A program made the position numbers and the translations under genes. 29,589 nucleotides of DNA from Chara braunii (lineage: Eukaryota; Streptophyta; Charophyceae; Charales; Characeae): the NCBI GenBank assembly GCA_003427395.1, contig BFEA01000025.1:4073815-4103403 (forward strand), written 5' to 3'. Position 1 is the stretch's first letter; every line of letters starts with the position of its first letter. The notes beneath the pieces are model-generated. The model did not search any database, was not told the DNA's origin, and saw only the letters and a program-made list of their open reading frames with translations. Below are positions 18,113 to 26,470 of this stretch, one piece after another.

Positions 18113-18700
18113 GAAGGAAGGAAGACTGCGGCCCCAAAGTCATCGCAGCATGCCGTCATACAGCGGTATCAGAACGAAATTCCCTCAGTTTTCCAAAAAA
18201 ACAATCTCTCCCTTCCCCATATCCACCTGGCTTCCCTCCCCTTCCGTTCTGTCCCACCATGACCCAGTTCATGCCACCACTCCTCCTCTGAGCATCGTAG
18301 CATCCTCGACACTGCGTTTCGTCCGCCTACGTGCGGACTCCTCAGGAGGTGGAATCCAGTCGGATTCCTTAGCTCAAGGCAGCTTCGGCCGTGCTGCCCG
18401 TACAAATATTGTGGCCCTTCCCCCTCTGTCCCTTCCCCCGGACCCGACGCAGCTGCTAACTTCAAGAAAATTTAAAAACTACAATTATTCATTTCAAGAA
18501 GTCCCTGGGCTTACCGCCAGGACTCCGCCGTGAGTCCCTATCCAGCCTATTCCCCTGCATCCTTCGATTTCGGCCTATCACCTCGCTTTTCCCGAATCTG
18601 GCCCATATTCGTTTCTGCAGGGCCTCTCTCGGACCTTTTCCTGCCTCTACTCTTCTCTGTGTCCCCTTTTCTTACCCCATTTTCCCAGTACCCTGTTTTC
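18113..18700 (-). other. Probable 3' untranslated/flanking part of the PLE
   Basis: This sequence lies downstream of the RT stop on the minus strand. Open frames on both strands (for example 18169-18465) have no recognisable content. I looked for a hammerhead ribozyme core (CTGATGA with a downstream GAAA), which many PLEs carry in terminal repeats, and saw none. The exact 3' end of the element was not resolved; an A/T-rich stretch occurs near 18465-18500. Confidence 0.35.
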
Positions 18701-20212
18701 TCAGTACTCAACCCCTGTTTTCCCCTTCCCCTCCTCCCTCCTTCGTCGTTTCTCCCCGAATGTCAAGCTCAGCACCTGCCAGAGCCTACGCAGGTTCTGA
18801 TCGTCTGCAACCTTGACCAACTTGGCCAAGGCACCAAGAGAGACCTCCGGGGCATAGACCCGGAGGTTTGCTTCCCATAATGCGTATGCTATGGAACTCA
18901 CTACCAGGACCTGGCATGACGTGGACGGCCACAGCCTTTTCAAAGTGGCGGCCAAAGTTGACTTCTTTGATCTCTTCTCAGAATATGATGCGAAATCTTG
19001 CATCGTCTGGAATCTCAGCCTCTCCTCCTCTCGCAGAGACGCTTGATTTTTCGTGTCCGGTACGTACAACAGCCTGCGGTGCTGCTGCATCAGATAAATA
19101 GTCCCCCCGAGGAAATGCCACCAATCCCTGTCAGCATCCTTTCTGACGAGACTCGGATTCTTGTCGTAGCAGTTCTCCAGATCACGGAATAAGCTGCCGG
19201 TATCCTCTCGCCCATGCTCTTCCCCTCCTCCCCTGTTCCCCACGATGACTGTGATGTCATCGACTATCCTCCATCCTGCGACTAGCTTTCGATCAGAGCC
19301 TAGTCCCCTCAGACAATTGAATTCCGCCATGGCACATGTAATCGTTGCCAGCGTCGGGCTGCTGGATTTCCCCATCGGGATTTCCGACGCTTGCCTCGTC
19401 ACGATCTCCCCACACTTAATATATGCATGGTCCAAATCATAGTTGACCATGCTGAACAACTGTTCAAACTGTAGCCCGACGTAACCGTCTGCCATTTTCC
19501 GTGTCTTACTGATCGTACACAGCTTCCCTCTCCTTGATACTTTCACCTGTTTCCATCCCCTATTCGCATACCACAGTAGCATTTGCCAGATTGCTTTCCG
19601 TACTGCCTCATGCGGTATCTTAGTGAACATATCTTTGATGTCATAGCACCGTCCTTCTACTCCCGTGCATCCCATTTCAGTGAACCTTCTCTGTGTTGTT
19701 TCTAGTCTTCCTGGTAGCTCCTGAATCGCATTCAAATAGAAGGATTGCTCTGTCGGGAACATCTTGATGAGATAGTGCAAACACTGCAAAGCCTTTGCGA
19801 CTCTCTTCTGCGCCAAACTGGCCGGGTCGTTATCCGTTGGAGCGATCGGTCTCCACCTTGAGAGATCCTTGTCTTTCGATATCACGCACGCTTGTCCAAT
19901 CCTGTCGTCGGTCTTCCATCTTGCAATCTTCTGCAGGTCCGCTTGTTCAAACTTCTGGCGTGCTGTCTGCAGAATCCTCTGCTCCTCTTCTCTTACCACC
20001 ACGTAATCAGAGTTCCATACGAAAGTCTTCCCGAATGCATGTCGGTATATCACCGGGCATATTACGGCCGTGTCGCCCTGATTCCAATCGATCGGAGCCA
20101 ACACCATGCCTCTAAATCTCCTCGCCCAGGTTGCCACTTTCCCCTCCTCCCACGTCTCCTGCTTTGTATTCACCTCCGTATCCTTTACGAACCCGCCTAC
20201 TGGTACGTCCAC
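18701..20212 (-). CDS. PLE reverse transcriptase (ORF3, 503 codons)
   Basis: The RT domain makes cDNA by target-primed reverse transcription. Motifs, counted from the GTG at 20212: KDKDLSRWRPIAPT (113-126); motif A CYDIKDMFTKIP with Asp191; motif B IPMGKSSSPTLA (278-289); motif C RIVDDITVIVG with Asp318 and Asp319; LGGTIYL (368-374). A basic thumb-like region follows (SEKRSKKSTLAATLKRL, 411-427). All three catalytic Asp residues are present. The GTG start is not real: the frame is open back to a TAG at 20270-20272, beyond which ORF2 ends in the same frame, so ORF2 and ORF3 were almost certainly one protein. The IVDD form of motif C fits PLEs, the RT group related to telomerase. Confidence 0.88.
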   Translation of the reverse strand: MDVPVGGFVKDTEVNTKQETWEEGKVATWARRFRGMVLAPIDWNQGDTAVICPVIYRHAFGKTFVWNSDYVVVREEEQRILQTARQKFEQADLQKIARWKTDDRIGQACVISKDKDLSRWRPIAPTDNDPASLAQKRVAKALQCLHYLIKMFPTEQSFYLNAIQELPGRLETTQRRFTEMGCTGVEGRCYDIKDMFTKIPHEAVRKAIWQMLLWYANRGWKQVKVSRRGKLCTISKTRKMADGYVGLQFEQLFSMVNYDLDHAYIKCGEIVTRQASEIPMGKSSSPTLATITCAMAEFNCLRGLGSDRKLVAGWRIVDDITVIVGNRGGGEEHGREDTGSLFRDLENCYDKNPSLVRKDADRDWWHFLGGTIYLMQQHRRLLYVPDTKNQASLREEERLRFQTMQDFASYSEKRSKKSTLAATLKRLWPSTSCQVLVVSSIAYALWEANLRVYAPEVSLGALAKLVKVADDQNLRRLWQVLSLTFGEKRRRREEGKGKTGVEY

Positions 20213-20269
20213 ACCATCCGCTTTTCCGCCCAGGTAGCCGGTCCCCTCTACTATGACTTGTACGTAATG

Positions 20270-21550
20270 CTATGTACTCCTTACTTGTGACTGACTCGTC
20301 ACGTTTTTGGCGTTCTTCATGAACGCCGGGATCCCTTCCAGATCTGAAAAGCGCGTCAGCACGTGTCCACCCTTTGTCGGAAGTCCCGTTCCCCTGCATG
20401 CACATTGTTGCTTCCCAACATTCGCGTGCTTCCGGTGATTGTAGATGATCTCCCCGACCGTTCGATTTTTGCGCCACATAATCTGTATCTTGCTCTTAGC
20501 GATAGCCATGTCTTCCACTCGTTTCTCCACCACTCCCTCTGTTGCCGCTCTGATCTTGTTCTTCACGATCCTTCTGTCATACCTCACCTTCACCACCACC
20601 CTCTTCCGTACTCCCGCCCCATTCTTTCTCCTTATTGCCCTGTCTATTTTCAGTCTCACATCGTTTTTTGTCTTCTTGTCTCCGAAGAGAACTGCTGCTC
20701 GATACATCCCAACTAGTTGGTTTGTATTCCCTAGTGTCAGCTTCTTGAATTCGAATGGTCTTTTCAACATCCCACGTAACTCCTGTAGGTATCTGGCTGT
20801 AGTGGTCTTCGTCTTCACGATCTCTATGATGGTCGCCGTTGCTCCTTGCCGTAGCTCTCCCTTAGCTTTCGCCATGGTATTCACTTGTCCGTTTATTCTT
20901 ACCTTTGTCATCCCAAAGAGCCTCTTCACCTTCTTCCACCCGTCACTCCATACCTCTCCTCCGTGGAACACCATTCTTCTTTCCCCCTTCGCCTCCTTCT
21001 TCCACTCCTCCTCTAGCCATTTCATCGCAGATACCCGCTTCGCATTCGTACCCGACCTGCTGAAACTGACCAGGTTCTTCACCTTCTGTGCTGTACGGTT
21101 CAACTTCCGTCTTTCTCTTCTCCCCTTCCGTTTGCTTTTCTTCACTCCGTTGTTCATTGTCTTGTTGTTGCATGTGTTCAGGATCGGAGAAAAATCTCGA
21201 ATCAAGTGTTTTTCCATGGCCCGATCGTGCGCTTCATCAGCGTGTCGCAGCGGTACGATTAGAAACGTCTCCTTTCCGAAGTGCCGCATCCACCTATACA
21301 GTTTCGGCGAGCTCCCGATCGTATCCGTATCTGCATTGCTCAGGTGCTCTCGCCACCTTTGCAATACGCTTCGAACTGTACTACAAACGTACATTTTCTT
21401 CGACCATGGTGACATGACTACATAGACACCCCCTTCCTTCAAATCTAGCATCTGCGGATTAATTTCCGCTGTCGCTACGTACTTCGCGAGCCATGGTATT
21501 TGCCCCCTCATAGCGAGCAATACCGTTGTTGTCGTGATGACCCGTTCCAC
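20270..21550 (-). CDS. PLE GIY-YIG endonuclease and basic linker (ORF2)
   Basis: The GIY-YIG nuclease lies at about residues 41-125, counted from the GTG at 21550: GGVYVVMSP (Tyr43), KKMYVCSTV (Tyr54), LQRWREHL (Arg65, His69), a WMRHFGKETF helix/strand, and the catalytic Glu of AMEKHLIRDFSPILN (Glu113). The second signature reads YVC instead of YIG. A long Lys/Arg-rich linker follows. A CxC motif at 383-385 (QQCACRGTGLP) precedes the conserved GHVLTRFSDL and the stop. The first true ATG in frame is at 21511 (MRGQIPWLAKY). The nuclease would nick target DNA to prime cDNA synthesis. It sits N-terminal to RT, unlike classical Penelope. Confidence 0.85.
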   Translation of the reverse strand: MERVITTTTVLLAMRGQIPWLAKYVATAEINPQMLDLKEGGVYVVMSPWSKKMYVCSTVRSVLQRWREHLSNADTDTIGSSPKLYRWMRHFGKETFLIVPLRHADEAHDRAMEKHLIRDFSPILNTCNNKTMNNGVKKSKRKGRRERRKLNRTAQKVKNLVSFSRSGTNAKRVSAMKWLEEEWKKEAKGERRMVFHGGEVWSDGWKKVKRLFGMTKVRINGQVNTMAKAKGELRQGATATIIEIVKTKTTTARYLQELRGMLKRPFEFKKLTLGNTNQLVGMYRAAVLFGDKKTKNDVRLKIDRAIRRKNGAGVRKRVVVKVRYDRRIVKNKIRAATEGVVEKRVEDMAIAKSKIQIMWRKNRTVGEIIYNHRKHANVGKQQCACRGTGLPTKGGHVLTRFSDLEGIPAFMKNAKNVTSQSQVRST

Positions 21551-21662
21551 CGTGGCTAGTTGCTCGCTGCTCCTGCCCTGCCCCCAGAGGGCTGATCACG
21601 TCTCCATGTGGGAGGTCAGAGTCTCCCATAGGGTCCCGCTTGTAGGGGGCACAGATAGTCAT
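21459..21662 (-). other. ATGA-overlapping alternative frame between ORF1 and ORF2
   Basis: An ATG overlaps the ORF1 stop (ATGA at 21662-21659) and opens a 67-codon frame (MTICAPYKRDPMGDSDLPHG at its start) that runs into the ORF2 region and ends at 21459. It covers exactly the interval where the ORF1/ORF2 frame has two TGA stops. It could be a remnant of the original coding frame displaced by indels, a stop-start reinitiation ORF or chance. I do not call it a gene. Confidence 0.35.
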
Positions 21663-22849
21663 CCCGACTCCTGCTGTTTCTGTTTCGCTGCTGATCTCAA
21701 AGTCACTCTCGCGGGAGCTAACTTCACTGATGATCTCGTTCCTCTTTTTTCTTGTTCGTATAGATCCTCCCCCAGATTCGCCTCCGCCATCTCACTCATC
21801 TCCCTCTGTTCGTCATTATCTTCGAATCCCTCATATGCTAACTTGACTTGCTCCCTCGCGAGGGCATCAACCATCTCAGGTTTCTTCGTGTCTTTTATGC
21901 CTTTTTTCTGGCATAGCTTACGTAGTATCAACACTTTTTTCGATGACAGAATCTTCTGCGTGGAGAGGCAGTAATCGATAATGCCCTCCCGCGAAGCACT
22001 TAGCGGCCAAGTCCTTATAACCCTTCTCCATCGGGGTTCTTGGCTCATTCCCCTGCTCATTTTGACCTCGCTCGGCATCCCAAACCTCAAACCCCCTACA
22101 CGTGGCGATCTCCGACAATCATTGAACCTGACTCCTGTCTCCTTATAATCCCCGCCCATATCGTTCGCATTTCTCATGACATCATCCTCGTCATCGCGAT
22201 TGCACCTCTTCTTCTTCCTTGCCCGTGAACACTCACCGCGTTTCGTAGTCGGTACGTTATTCTCCGACGTATTCGTTTTCGTTTTCGCCTGTTTTCCCTT
22301 TCCTGTCTTCTTTATTCTCCCCGTCCTCTTCTCTTCCCTCTTTTCCCTCAGGCGTTTAATCGTACGTCTCAGCTCTTCTTCCGAGTCTCTGGTGTCGGTT
22401 TCATCCCCGATGTCGGAGGTTTCCTCACTCTCCGACTCGGTCGATGACACCTGGCGCCTTCGTTTCCTAGGCCCGCTCGCGGATGCTTTAGCCTTGAGTG
22501 CTTTCATCCTCGTTTGCTCGATCTTCGCCCGTGCTTCCTCTGCATTCGCTTCTGCCTCCTCGGCCTTCGCCTTTGCCTCCTCCGCTTTCGATTTTGCCGC
22601 TGCTGCCGCTTCCTCTGCTTGCTTCGTTTGCTTGCGCCACTTCTCCTCTAGTCCTGCTTCTAGCTGCGATCTCATTTCCTCCGTCTGCAGAATTATGTCA
22701 TGTTCCCGTCTTCTCTCGTTCTCTTCTTGTATTCTTTTCTGCTCCTCCTCTCTCCTCTTCTCTTCGGCTTCTCGTTTCTCCTTAATCACCATCCTGTAAT
22801 GTTGTCTTATCTCCTCAAGCTCGTTGTCTTCGTTGCTCACTTTCTTCAT
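21659..22849 (-). CDS. PLE ORF1: coiled-coil, SAP-like protein (396 aa)
   Basis: From the ATG at 22849: a long charged coiled coil (about 5-125; Glu/Lys/Arg then an Ala/Glu-rich part such as AEEAEANAEEARAKIEQ), a basic patch PRKRRRQ (127-133), a Ser/Glu/Asp-rich stretch (135-160), a second basic region (162-190) and KKKR near 212. A SAP-like helix-turn-helix follows at about 301-332 (LSSKKVLILRKLCQKKG, then KPEMVDALARE). SAP motifs bind DNA, so this protein may hold the RNP on chromatin. The frame is open upstream of the ATG through a CCHC knuckle to a TAG at 22940, so the true N-terminus was longer. SAP assignment is by pattern only. Confidence 0.75.
   Translation of the reverse strand: MKKVSNEDNELEEIRQHYRMVIKEKREAEEKRREEEQKRIQEENERRREHDIILQTEEMRSQLEAGLEEKWRKQTKQAEEAAAAAKSKAEEAKAKAEEAEANAEEARAKIEQTRMKALKAKASASGPRKRRRQVSSTESESEETSDIGDETDTRDSEEELRRTIKRLREKREEKRTGRIKKTGKGKQAKTKTNTSENNVPTTKRGECSRARKKKRCNRDDEDDVMRNANDMGGDYKETGVRFNDCRRSPRVGGLRFGMPSEVKMSRGMSQEPRWRRVIRTWPLSASREGIIDYCLSTQKILSSKKVLILRKLCQKKGIKDTKKPEMVDALAREQVKLAYEGFEDNDEQREMSEMAEANLGEDLYEQEKRGTRSSVKLAPARVTLRSAAKQKQQESG
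22261..22350 (-). repeat. Source segment of a 90-nt inverted duplication (inside ORF1)
   Basis: The minus strand of this segment, coding for the basic region around KRTGRIKKTGKGKQ, is present again on the + strand at 22987-23076 with two mismatches and no gaps. Confidence 0.85.
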
Positions 22850-22986
22850 CCAACAATCCCACGAGTAATGCCCGACTTTTCCGCACGTGTAGCATACCTG
22901 CTGCCTTCCTCCGTAACCACTCCCTCCGTTGTTTTCCCCCTAATACCCGTTTCCTCCGTTATTCCCTCCTCCATATCCGCTGTTAT
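22850..22986 (-). pseudogene. Truncated 5' part of ORF1: Gly-rich tract and CCHC knuckle
   Basis: In frame with ORF1, the minus strand encodes CYTCGKVGHYSWDC (22853-22894), a perfect C-x2-C-x4-H-x4-C zinc knuckle. It is preceded by Gly/Asn/Tyr-rich repeats (GGSGYGG, GGNNGGNGY). A TAG at 22940-22942 interrupts the Gly-rich part, and the sequence ends at 22986 where an inverted segment begins. The knuckle is of the nucleic-acid-binding type found in retroelement Gag proteins. No start codon survives. Confidence 0.75.
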
Positions 22987-23076
22987 TGAGGGAAAAGAGG
23001 GAAGAGAAGAGGACGGGGAGAATAAAGAAGACAGGAAAGGGAAAACAGGCGAAAACGAAAATGAATACGCCGGAGA
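22987..23076 (+). repeat. Inverted 90-nt copy of ORF1 at the element's 5' junction
   Basis: This matches the reverse complement of 22261-22350 at 88 of 90 positions (differences at 23062 and 23070). It begins exactly where the Gly-rich ORF1 sequence stops and ends at GGAGA, merging into a GA tract, which suggests microhomology at the junction. It may be a retrotransposition foldback or template-switch product, or an assembly artefact. Confidence 0.85.
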
Positions 23077-23097
23077 GAGAGAGAGAGAGAGAAAAAA

Positions 23098-23282
23098 AAA
23101 CAGCGATTCAGAACGCCGTACCCCCCTGCATGTATCTGGACTCTGGCTGAGTCCAAAAACATCGAGGGGGTAGGGCGTTTTCAGAACGCCCTACCCAAAA
23201 TTTCATCAAATTTTGGCTGCAGTTTGGACTTTCAATTTCGTACAAAAAATAAAAAATGTTCGTTTTGACGAAATCGCTGTTT
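23098..23282. mobile_element. Small foldback element (185 bp) between GA tracts
   Basis: Perfect 11-bp terminal inverted repeats, AAACAGCGATT (23098-23108) and AATCGCTGTTT (23272-23282), enclose two internal perfect hairpins. One is GGGTAGGGCGTT/AACGCCCTACCC (23168-23179 with 23185-23196). The other, next to it, is CCAAAATTT/AAATTTTGG. GA-rich simple sequence flanks both ends. No ORF is present. It is consistent with a MITE-like element; a target-site duplication could not be read in the simple sequence. Confidence 0.5.
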
Positions 23283-23642
23283 AGAGAAAGAGAAAGAGAG
23301 AGAGAGAGACGGTAACGTTGCAACCGTACGACAGGGCTTCAACGTCACGGCGACGTCTGCCTTCAGGTTCGAAGCACCTCAGCCGACCGAACCATGTCAG
23401 TAGTCCGCTCCCTGCATCGCCCCGTGCCACATGGGAAACGCCCACGTGCACGCAGACGTGCCACCCTTCAGTGGCTTCTCGTCAGGGGATGGTTGCTGGA
23501 ATGCGCTGTCACGCGTCTTGCCTAAAACAACCGTGCCGTTTCACCCGCACAAAAAAAAATATATAAAAAGAAATAAAAAAAATTAAAAAAATAAAAGTGA
23601 AACCAATCGAAAAACAAATAAAATAAAAATACAAAACGAAGT
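23283..23642. other. No gene; A-rich stretch
   Basis: GA repeats (23283-23309) are followed by GC-rich unique-looking DNA without a supported ORF, then an A/T-rich run at about 23550-23640 (AAATAAAA units). Confidence 0.4.
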
Positions 23643-23702
23643 GGATGCATGAACATGGACATCGTGCTGTCCGGATGCATGAACACGGACATCGTGCTGC
23701 AA
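23643..23702 (+). repeat. 30-bp tandem dimer
   Basis: Two adjacent 30-nt units starting GGATGCATGAACAYGGACAT differ at only a few positions (23643-23672 and 23673-23702). Confidence 0.85.
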
Positions 23703-23763
23703 CGATGGGTTTCCTCAGCTCACGGCCTATCGGGTCCCACATCTGAAACGACAAATCGGGGTG

Positions 23764-23828
23764 GGACCGGTAGGCCGCGAAAAACCGGTCGCGCGACAAA
23801 ACAAATTGCGGTCGTGGCCTACCGGTCC
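23764..23828. repeat. 13-bp perfect inverted repeat, 39-nt spacer
   Basis: GGACCGGTAGGCC (23764-23776) pairs with GGCCTACCGGTCC (23816-23828). The spacer carries a further ACCGGTCGCG copy. It may be a short foldback or chance; there is no nearby gene for it to regulate. Confidence 0.6.
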
Positions 23829-25347
23829 TTCGACAGTTTCTAAGTGGTGGGGGGACCGGTGGTTTAAAAGACGAGGACTTAGAATGAAAATTCAGCTTTT
23901 GAGTGTGTTTAACCGCATTGAACTTCGTAATTGGAGCAGGGAAGTGAAATTTATTATTCGAAGACGGAATCACAGAATGTCCGAGCTTTGGCATGATGAA
24001 GGCGAGACACAAAATGAAAAACTGGATACTCAACGGCTATGTGAAAGGTTGTTCAGAAATTGAAGGGAAATGAGAAAGAGAGGAATTGGAGCTCACTCGC
24101 ATTCGATTGGGAAAAGGGGTCATGCTTGTGAGTGAGTATGCGGCCCTAGACTGAAGAGGGACCAAGGGGAATTTTTACGCCAGAGGCTCGATCGGAGAAG
24201 GCCACTATGAAAGGGGAAAACTCGATATATCGACGTTCGAACGACATTCGTGGAACGATGGTTGATGGATCTTCCAAATTGGCCGAGTGTCGGGCTGTCA
24301 GCGGGGGGTTGGACTCGTTTGCGGTCACAAGTTTGAAATGGAAAGCATGAGGGCTGATTCAAAATCTGATGTAATATTTAAAGCTTGTGATAGCTTCGTC
24401 ACTAGGCCGCTGCATTTTTTCGACAGTGTGGCCTGCTTCGTGGAACTCATACCTGTTTGGTGGACGAATTAAGCTCGGGCACTGGCTCAGAGGTAGGGAC
24501 GGGACTGGGGCGCTACAATCTTCTCGACAGCGCGCCCGACTCTTGGTGGTATCAATGGGCTGGAGGCTGCTGCTGCTGGGCCCAACAAAGTACTTAAGCT
24601 GAACTGGGCCTGTTCTTGGGGGATCCTAGGAGAATACTGGACAGGCTGGCACACGGGTGTGTGCTAGCTCTCTACCGACCACACACAAGAGTGTACTAGT
24701 GAAGGGGGAGGTCCTGCACCGAAAAGGCACGACCTAGCACGACCGAGAGGAGCAATGAACGGACTAATTAAGGATTCGATTTGCGCACTGCTAGGGGAGG
24801 GAAGTGTGCTGGTCCCTAGGTGCACCAGTCTGGATCTGGGGCATTCAGAATGTACCTGTACAGCGTACGCTCTAGCGAACAGGTACAATAGTGCATCGAA
24901 AGGGCACGCTCGGGAGATTCGATCAATGCACGAGGCCTCCCTTCCAGCGACAAAACTGATTAGGAGCGAATCAATCAAACGGACTCGAAGGACATTGTGC
25001 GCTAGAGGTGCGCGAACTATGCACTGAGGAGAGAACCAATGGAGCGACCAATTATGCTGATCGGGCGCAAGAAAATTAACACTCTGAAAAACAAACGGTC
25101 AAACCTCATCCACACACGGAAAAAAAGACATGGTGACATCTGGGTGTTCCCGCACTGAAGGTGACACGGCTCCGGCGCTGTGATCAAACAAAGAAACGAG
25201 TGTGTGATCACAGCTGATAGATCAACCCACGAACATAGGGTACACCGATGGGTAGCGAGAAGGCGCGCGTTAGCGCTAGCACTAGCGCTATGGCTGGCGG
25301 ACGTCAGGCCGCCGTGGCACGCGGATGGTGGCATGCTGGTTGCTTGC
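23829..25347. other. Long stretch without a recognisable gene
   Basis: Frames of 60-104 codons exist on both strands (for example 23761-24063 and 24664-24978), but none shows domains, family resemblance or protein-like composition that I trust. No strong repeats were seen. Confidence 0.35.
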
Positions 25348-25660
25348 ACGCGAGGCGCTGGCTGGTCGGAGGTGGCGGGGCGCTGGCTTTTCGCAGGTTG
25401 CGAGGCGCTGGCTTCTCGCAAGTGGCGAGGTGCTGGCTGCGTGAGTGCAGCGAGGCGCTAGCTGCTGGCAGGGGGCGAGGCGCTGGCAACAGGTGAGTGG
25501 TGGGGCGCTGGTGACTTGCGACTGGCGAGCCGCTGGCTTGTGGTGACTAGTAATATACTAGGACTGACGAGGCGCTGGCTTGTGGTGACTAGTAACATGC
25601 TAGCTGACACGTGGCGCGGTGCTGGCAGCCGACGGGAGGGAGGCGCTGGTGCGAGAGTGT
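25348..25660 (+). repeat. GC-rich minisatellite, GCGAGGCGCTGGC core
   Basis: About eleven imperfect units of roughly 20-45 nt carry the core GCGAGGCGCTGGC followed by a variable TTGCRAGTG-like spacer. Within it, GGCTTGTGGTGACTAGTAAY is duplicated at about 25534 and 25577. Frames through the array give Gly/Ala/Arg/Leu-rich products but change phase, so they are not coding. Confidence 0.8.
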
Positions 25661-26369
25661 TGTGATGTTGTGAAGTAGATGGGGGTTAGCGCTTGACGCA
25701 CGCGCGGTATCCAGAGGCGTTGGGTCATTACTACGTCACAGGCTGACGTGGCATCTGGCCTGAGGCACATAGGAAAAGGGAGAATGGTAGCAGCAACTGT
25801 TGTTTGAACATTTTCCCTGTGTTTTTCACATGAAGTACTCCATAGCCAAGACCTTTAAAGAGGCTGGAGAGCTCATGCGAGTTGACGAAAGTCGATGTCG
25901 ATGGAGGAAAGTGGAGTCAAGCCCGTGGAGACCAAAGTGCAGAGAATGTTGGTCCTACTTGAAGAATCATCACAGTGCCACTGGGAGAGTATCATCAAGA
26001 GAGCGGCTAGGAGGTCATCATCAATCTATATATGTGCTTTCGTCTGTTTTTTGTCTTGTGCAGGTTATTCATCAAGGGCATGAAGATTGTCATCATTGTC
26101 ATTTCAGAGGGGGGTTTTCATCAAGAACACCGTCATTTTTGTAATCCTCATTTGGTTACCAGTGGTAATCATCATCGACTTCTCTAATTCGTCATCCATG
26201 TTATTTATCTTCTTTTTATCTTTTTCCTAGTCATCATCCAAACTTCTCTGTAAAAATCGTAATCATCGTCATCTTCTATTTTTATTACAACAATAGTGAG
26301 CTGTCAATCTTCCACACCGATGCCATTAGGGTATCGCAAGTCCAACGTTCTTTATTTATTTTCGCCAAT
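25661..26369. other. No gene supported; CATCATC-rich toward the right
   Basis: An open frame at 25800-26144 has no recognisable content. From about 26060 CATCAT-type motifs begin to accumulate, grading into the ATC microsatellite. Confidence 0.35.
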
Positions 26370-26374
26370 TTTAT

Positions 26375-26407
<33 letters not shown>

Positions 26408-26470
26408 GTCATCATCATCATCATCATCTACCAATCTGAATCTTTATGATCATCATCATCATCATCACGG
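26370..26470 (+). repeat. ATC/CAT trinucleotide microsatellite
   Basis: (CAT)n runs at about 26376-26430, with one CGT interruption, and again at 26448-26468. Related degenerate ATCATC sequence recurs near 26927-26995 and 27424-27530. Confidence 0.9.

Larger units (their letters stand above)
18701..22986 (-). mobile_element. Penelope-like retroelement with N-terminal GIY-YIG
   Basis: Reading 5' to 3' on the minus strand: truncated glycine-rich region and CCHC knuckle, coiled-coil/SAP-like ORF1, GIY-YIG ORF2, RT ORF3. All three ORFs share one frame, separated by TGA (21659), a second TGA near 21599 and TAG (20270). The canonical Penelope order is RT then GIY-YIG. The permuted order seen here matches what is known of the Naiad/Chlamys group of PLEs reported from green algae and other eukaryotes. 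The 5' end stops at 22986 against an inverted 90-nt copy of ORF1. It is probably inactive because of stops and 5' truncation, although the RT and most nuclease residues remain. Confidence 0.85.

Noticed and set aside
20445-21425. 326-codon + strand frame rich in Ser/Phe/Leu
   Set aside because: It is antisense to the GIY-YIG ORF, whose protein has clear motifs; the composition is that of a complement-strand shadow.
22176-22799. 207-codon + strand frame rich in Ser/Phe/Ala
   Set aside because: It is antisense to the coiled-coil ORF1; the repetitive Ser/Ala pattern mirrors Glu/Lys/Ala codons.
18701-23076. Hammerhead ribozyme in the PLE
   Set aside because: CTGATGA-like strings occur on the minus strand only inside coding sequence (for example near 21235) and lack the partner GAAA and stems.
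24664-25027. Overlapping 90-104-codon frames on both strands
   Set aside because: They are mutually antisense with no domain or composition favouring either.
25800-26144. 114-codon + strand frame
   Set aside because: There are no recognisable motifs, it has a GTG-type start, and it runs into CATCAT-rich sequence; probably chance.
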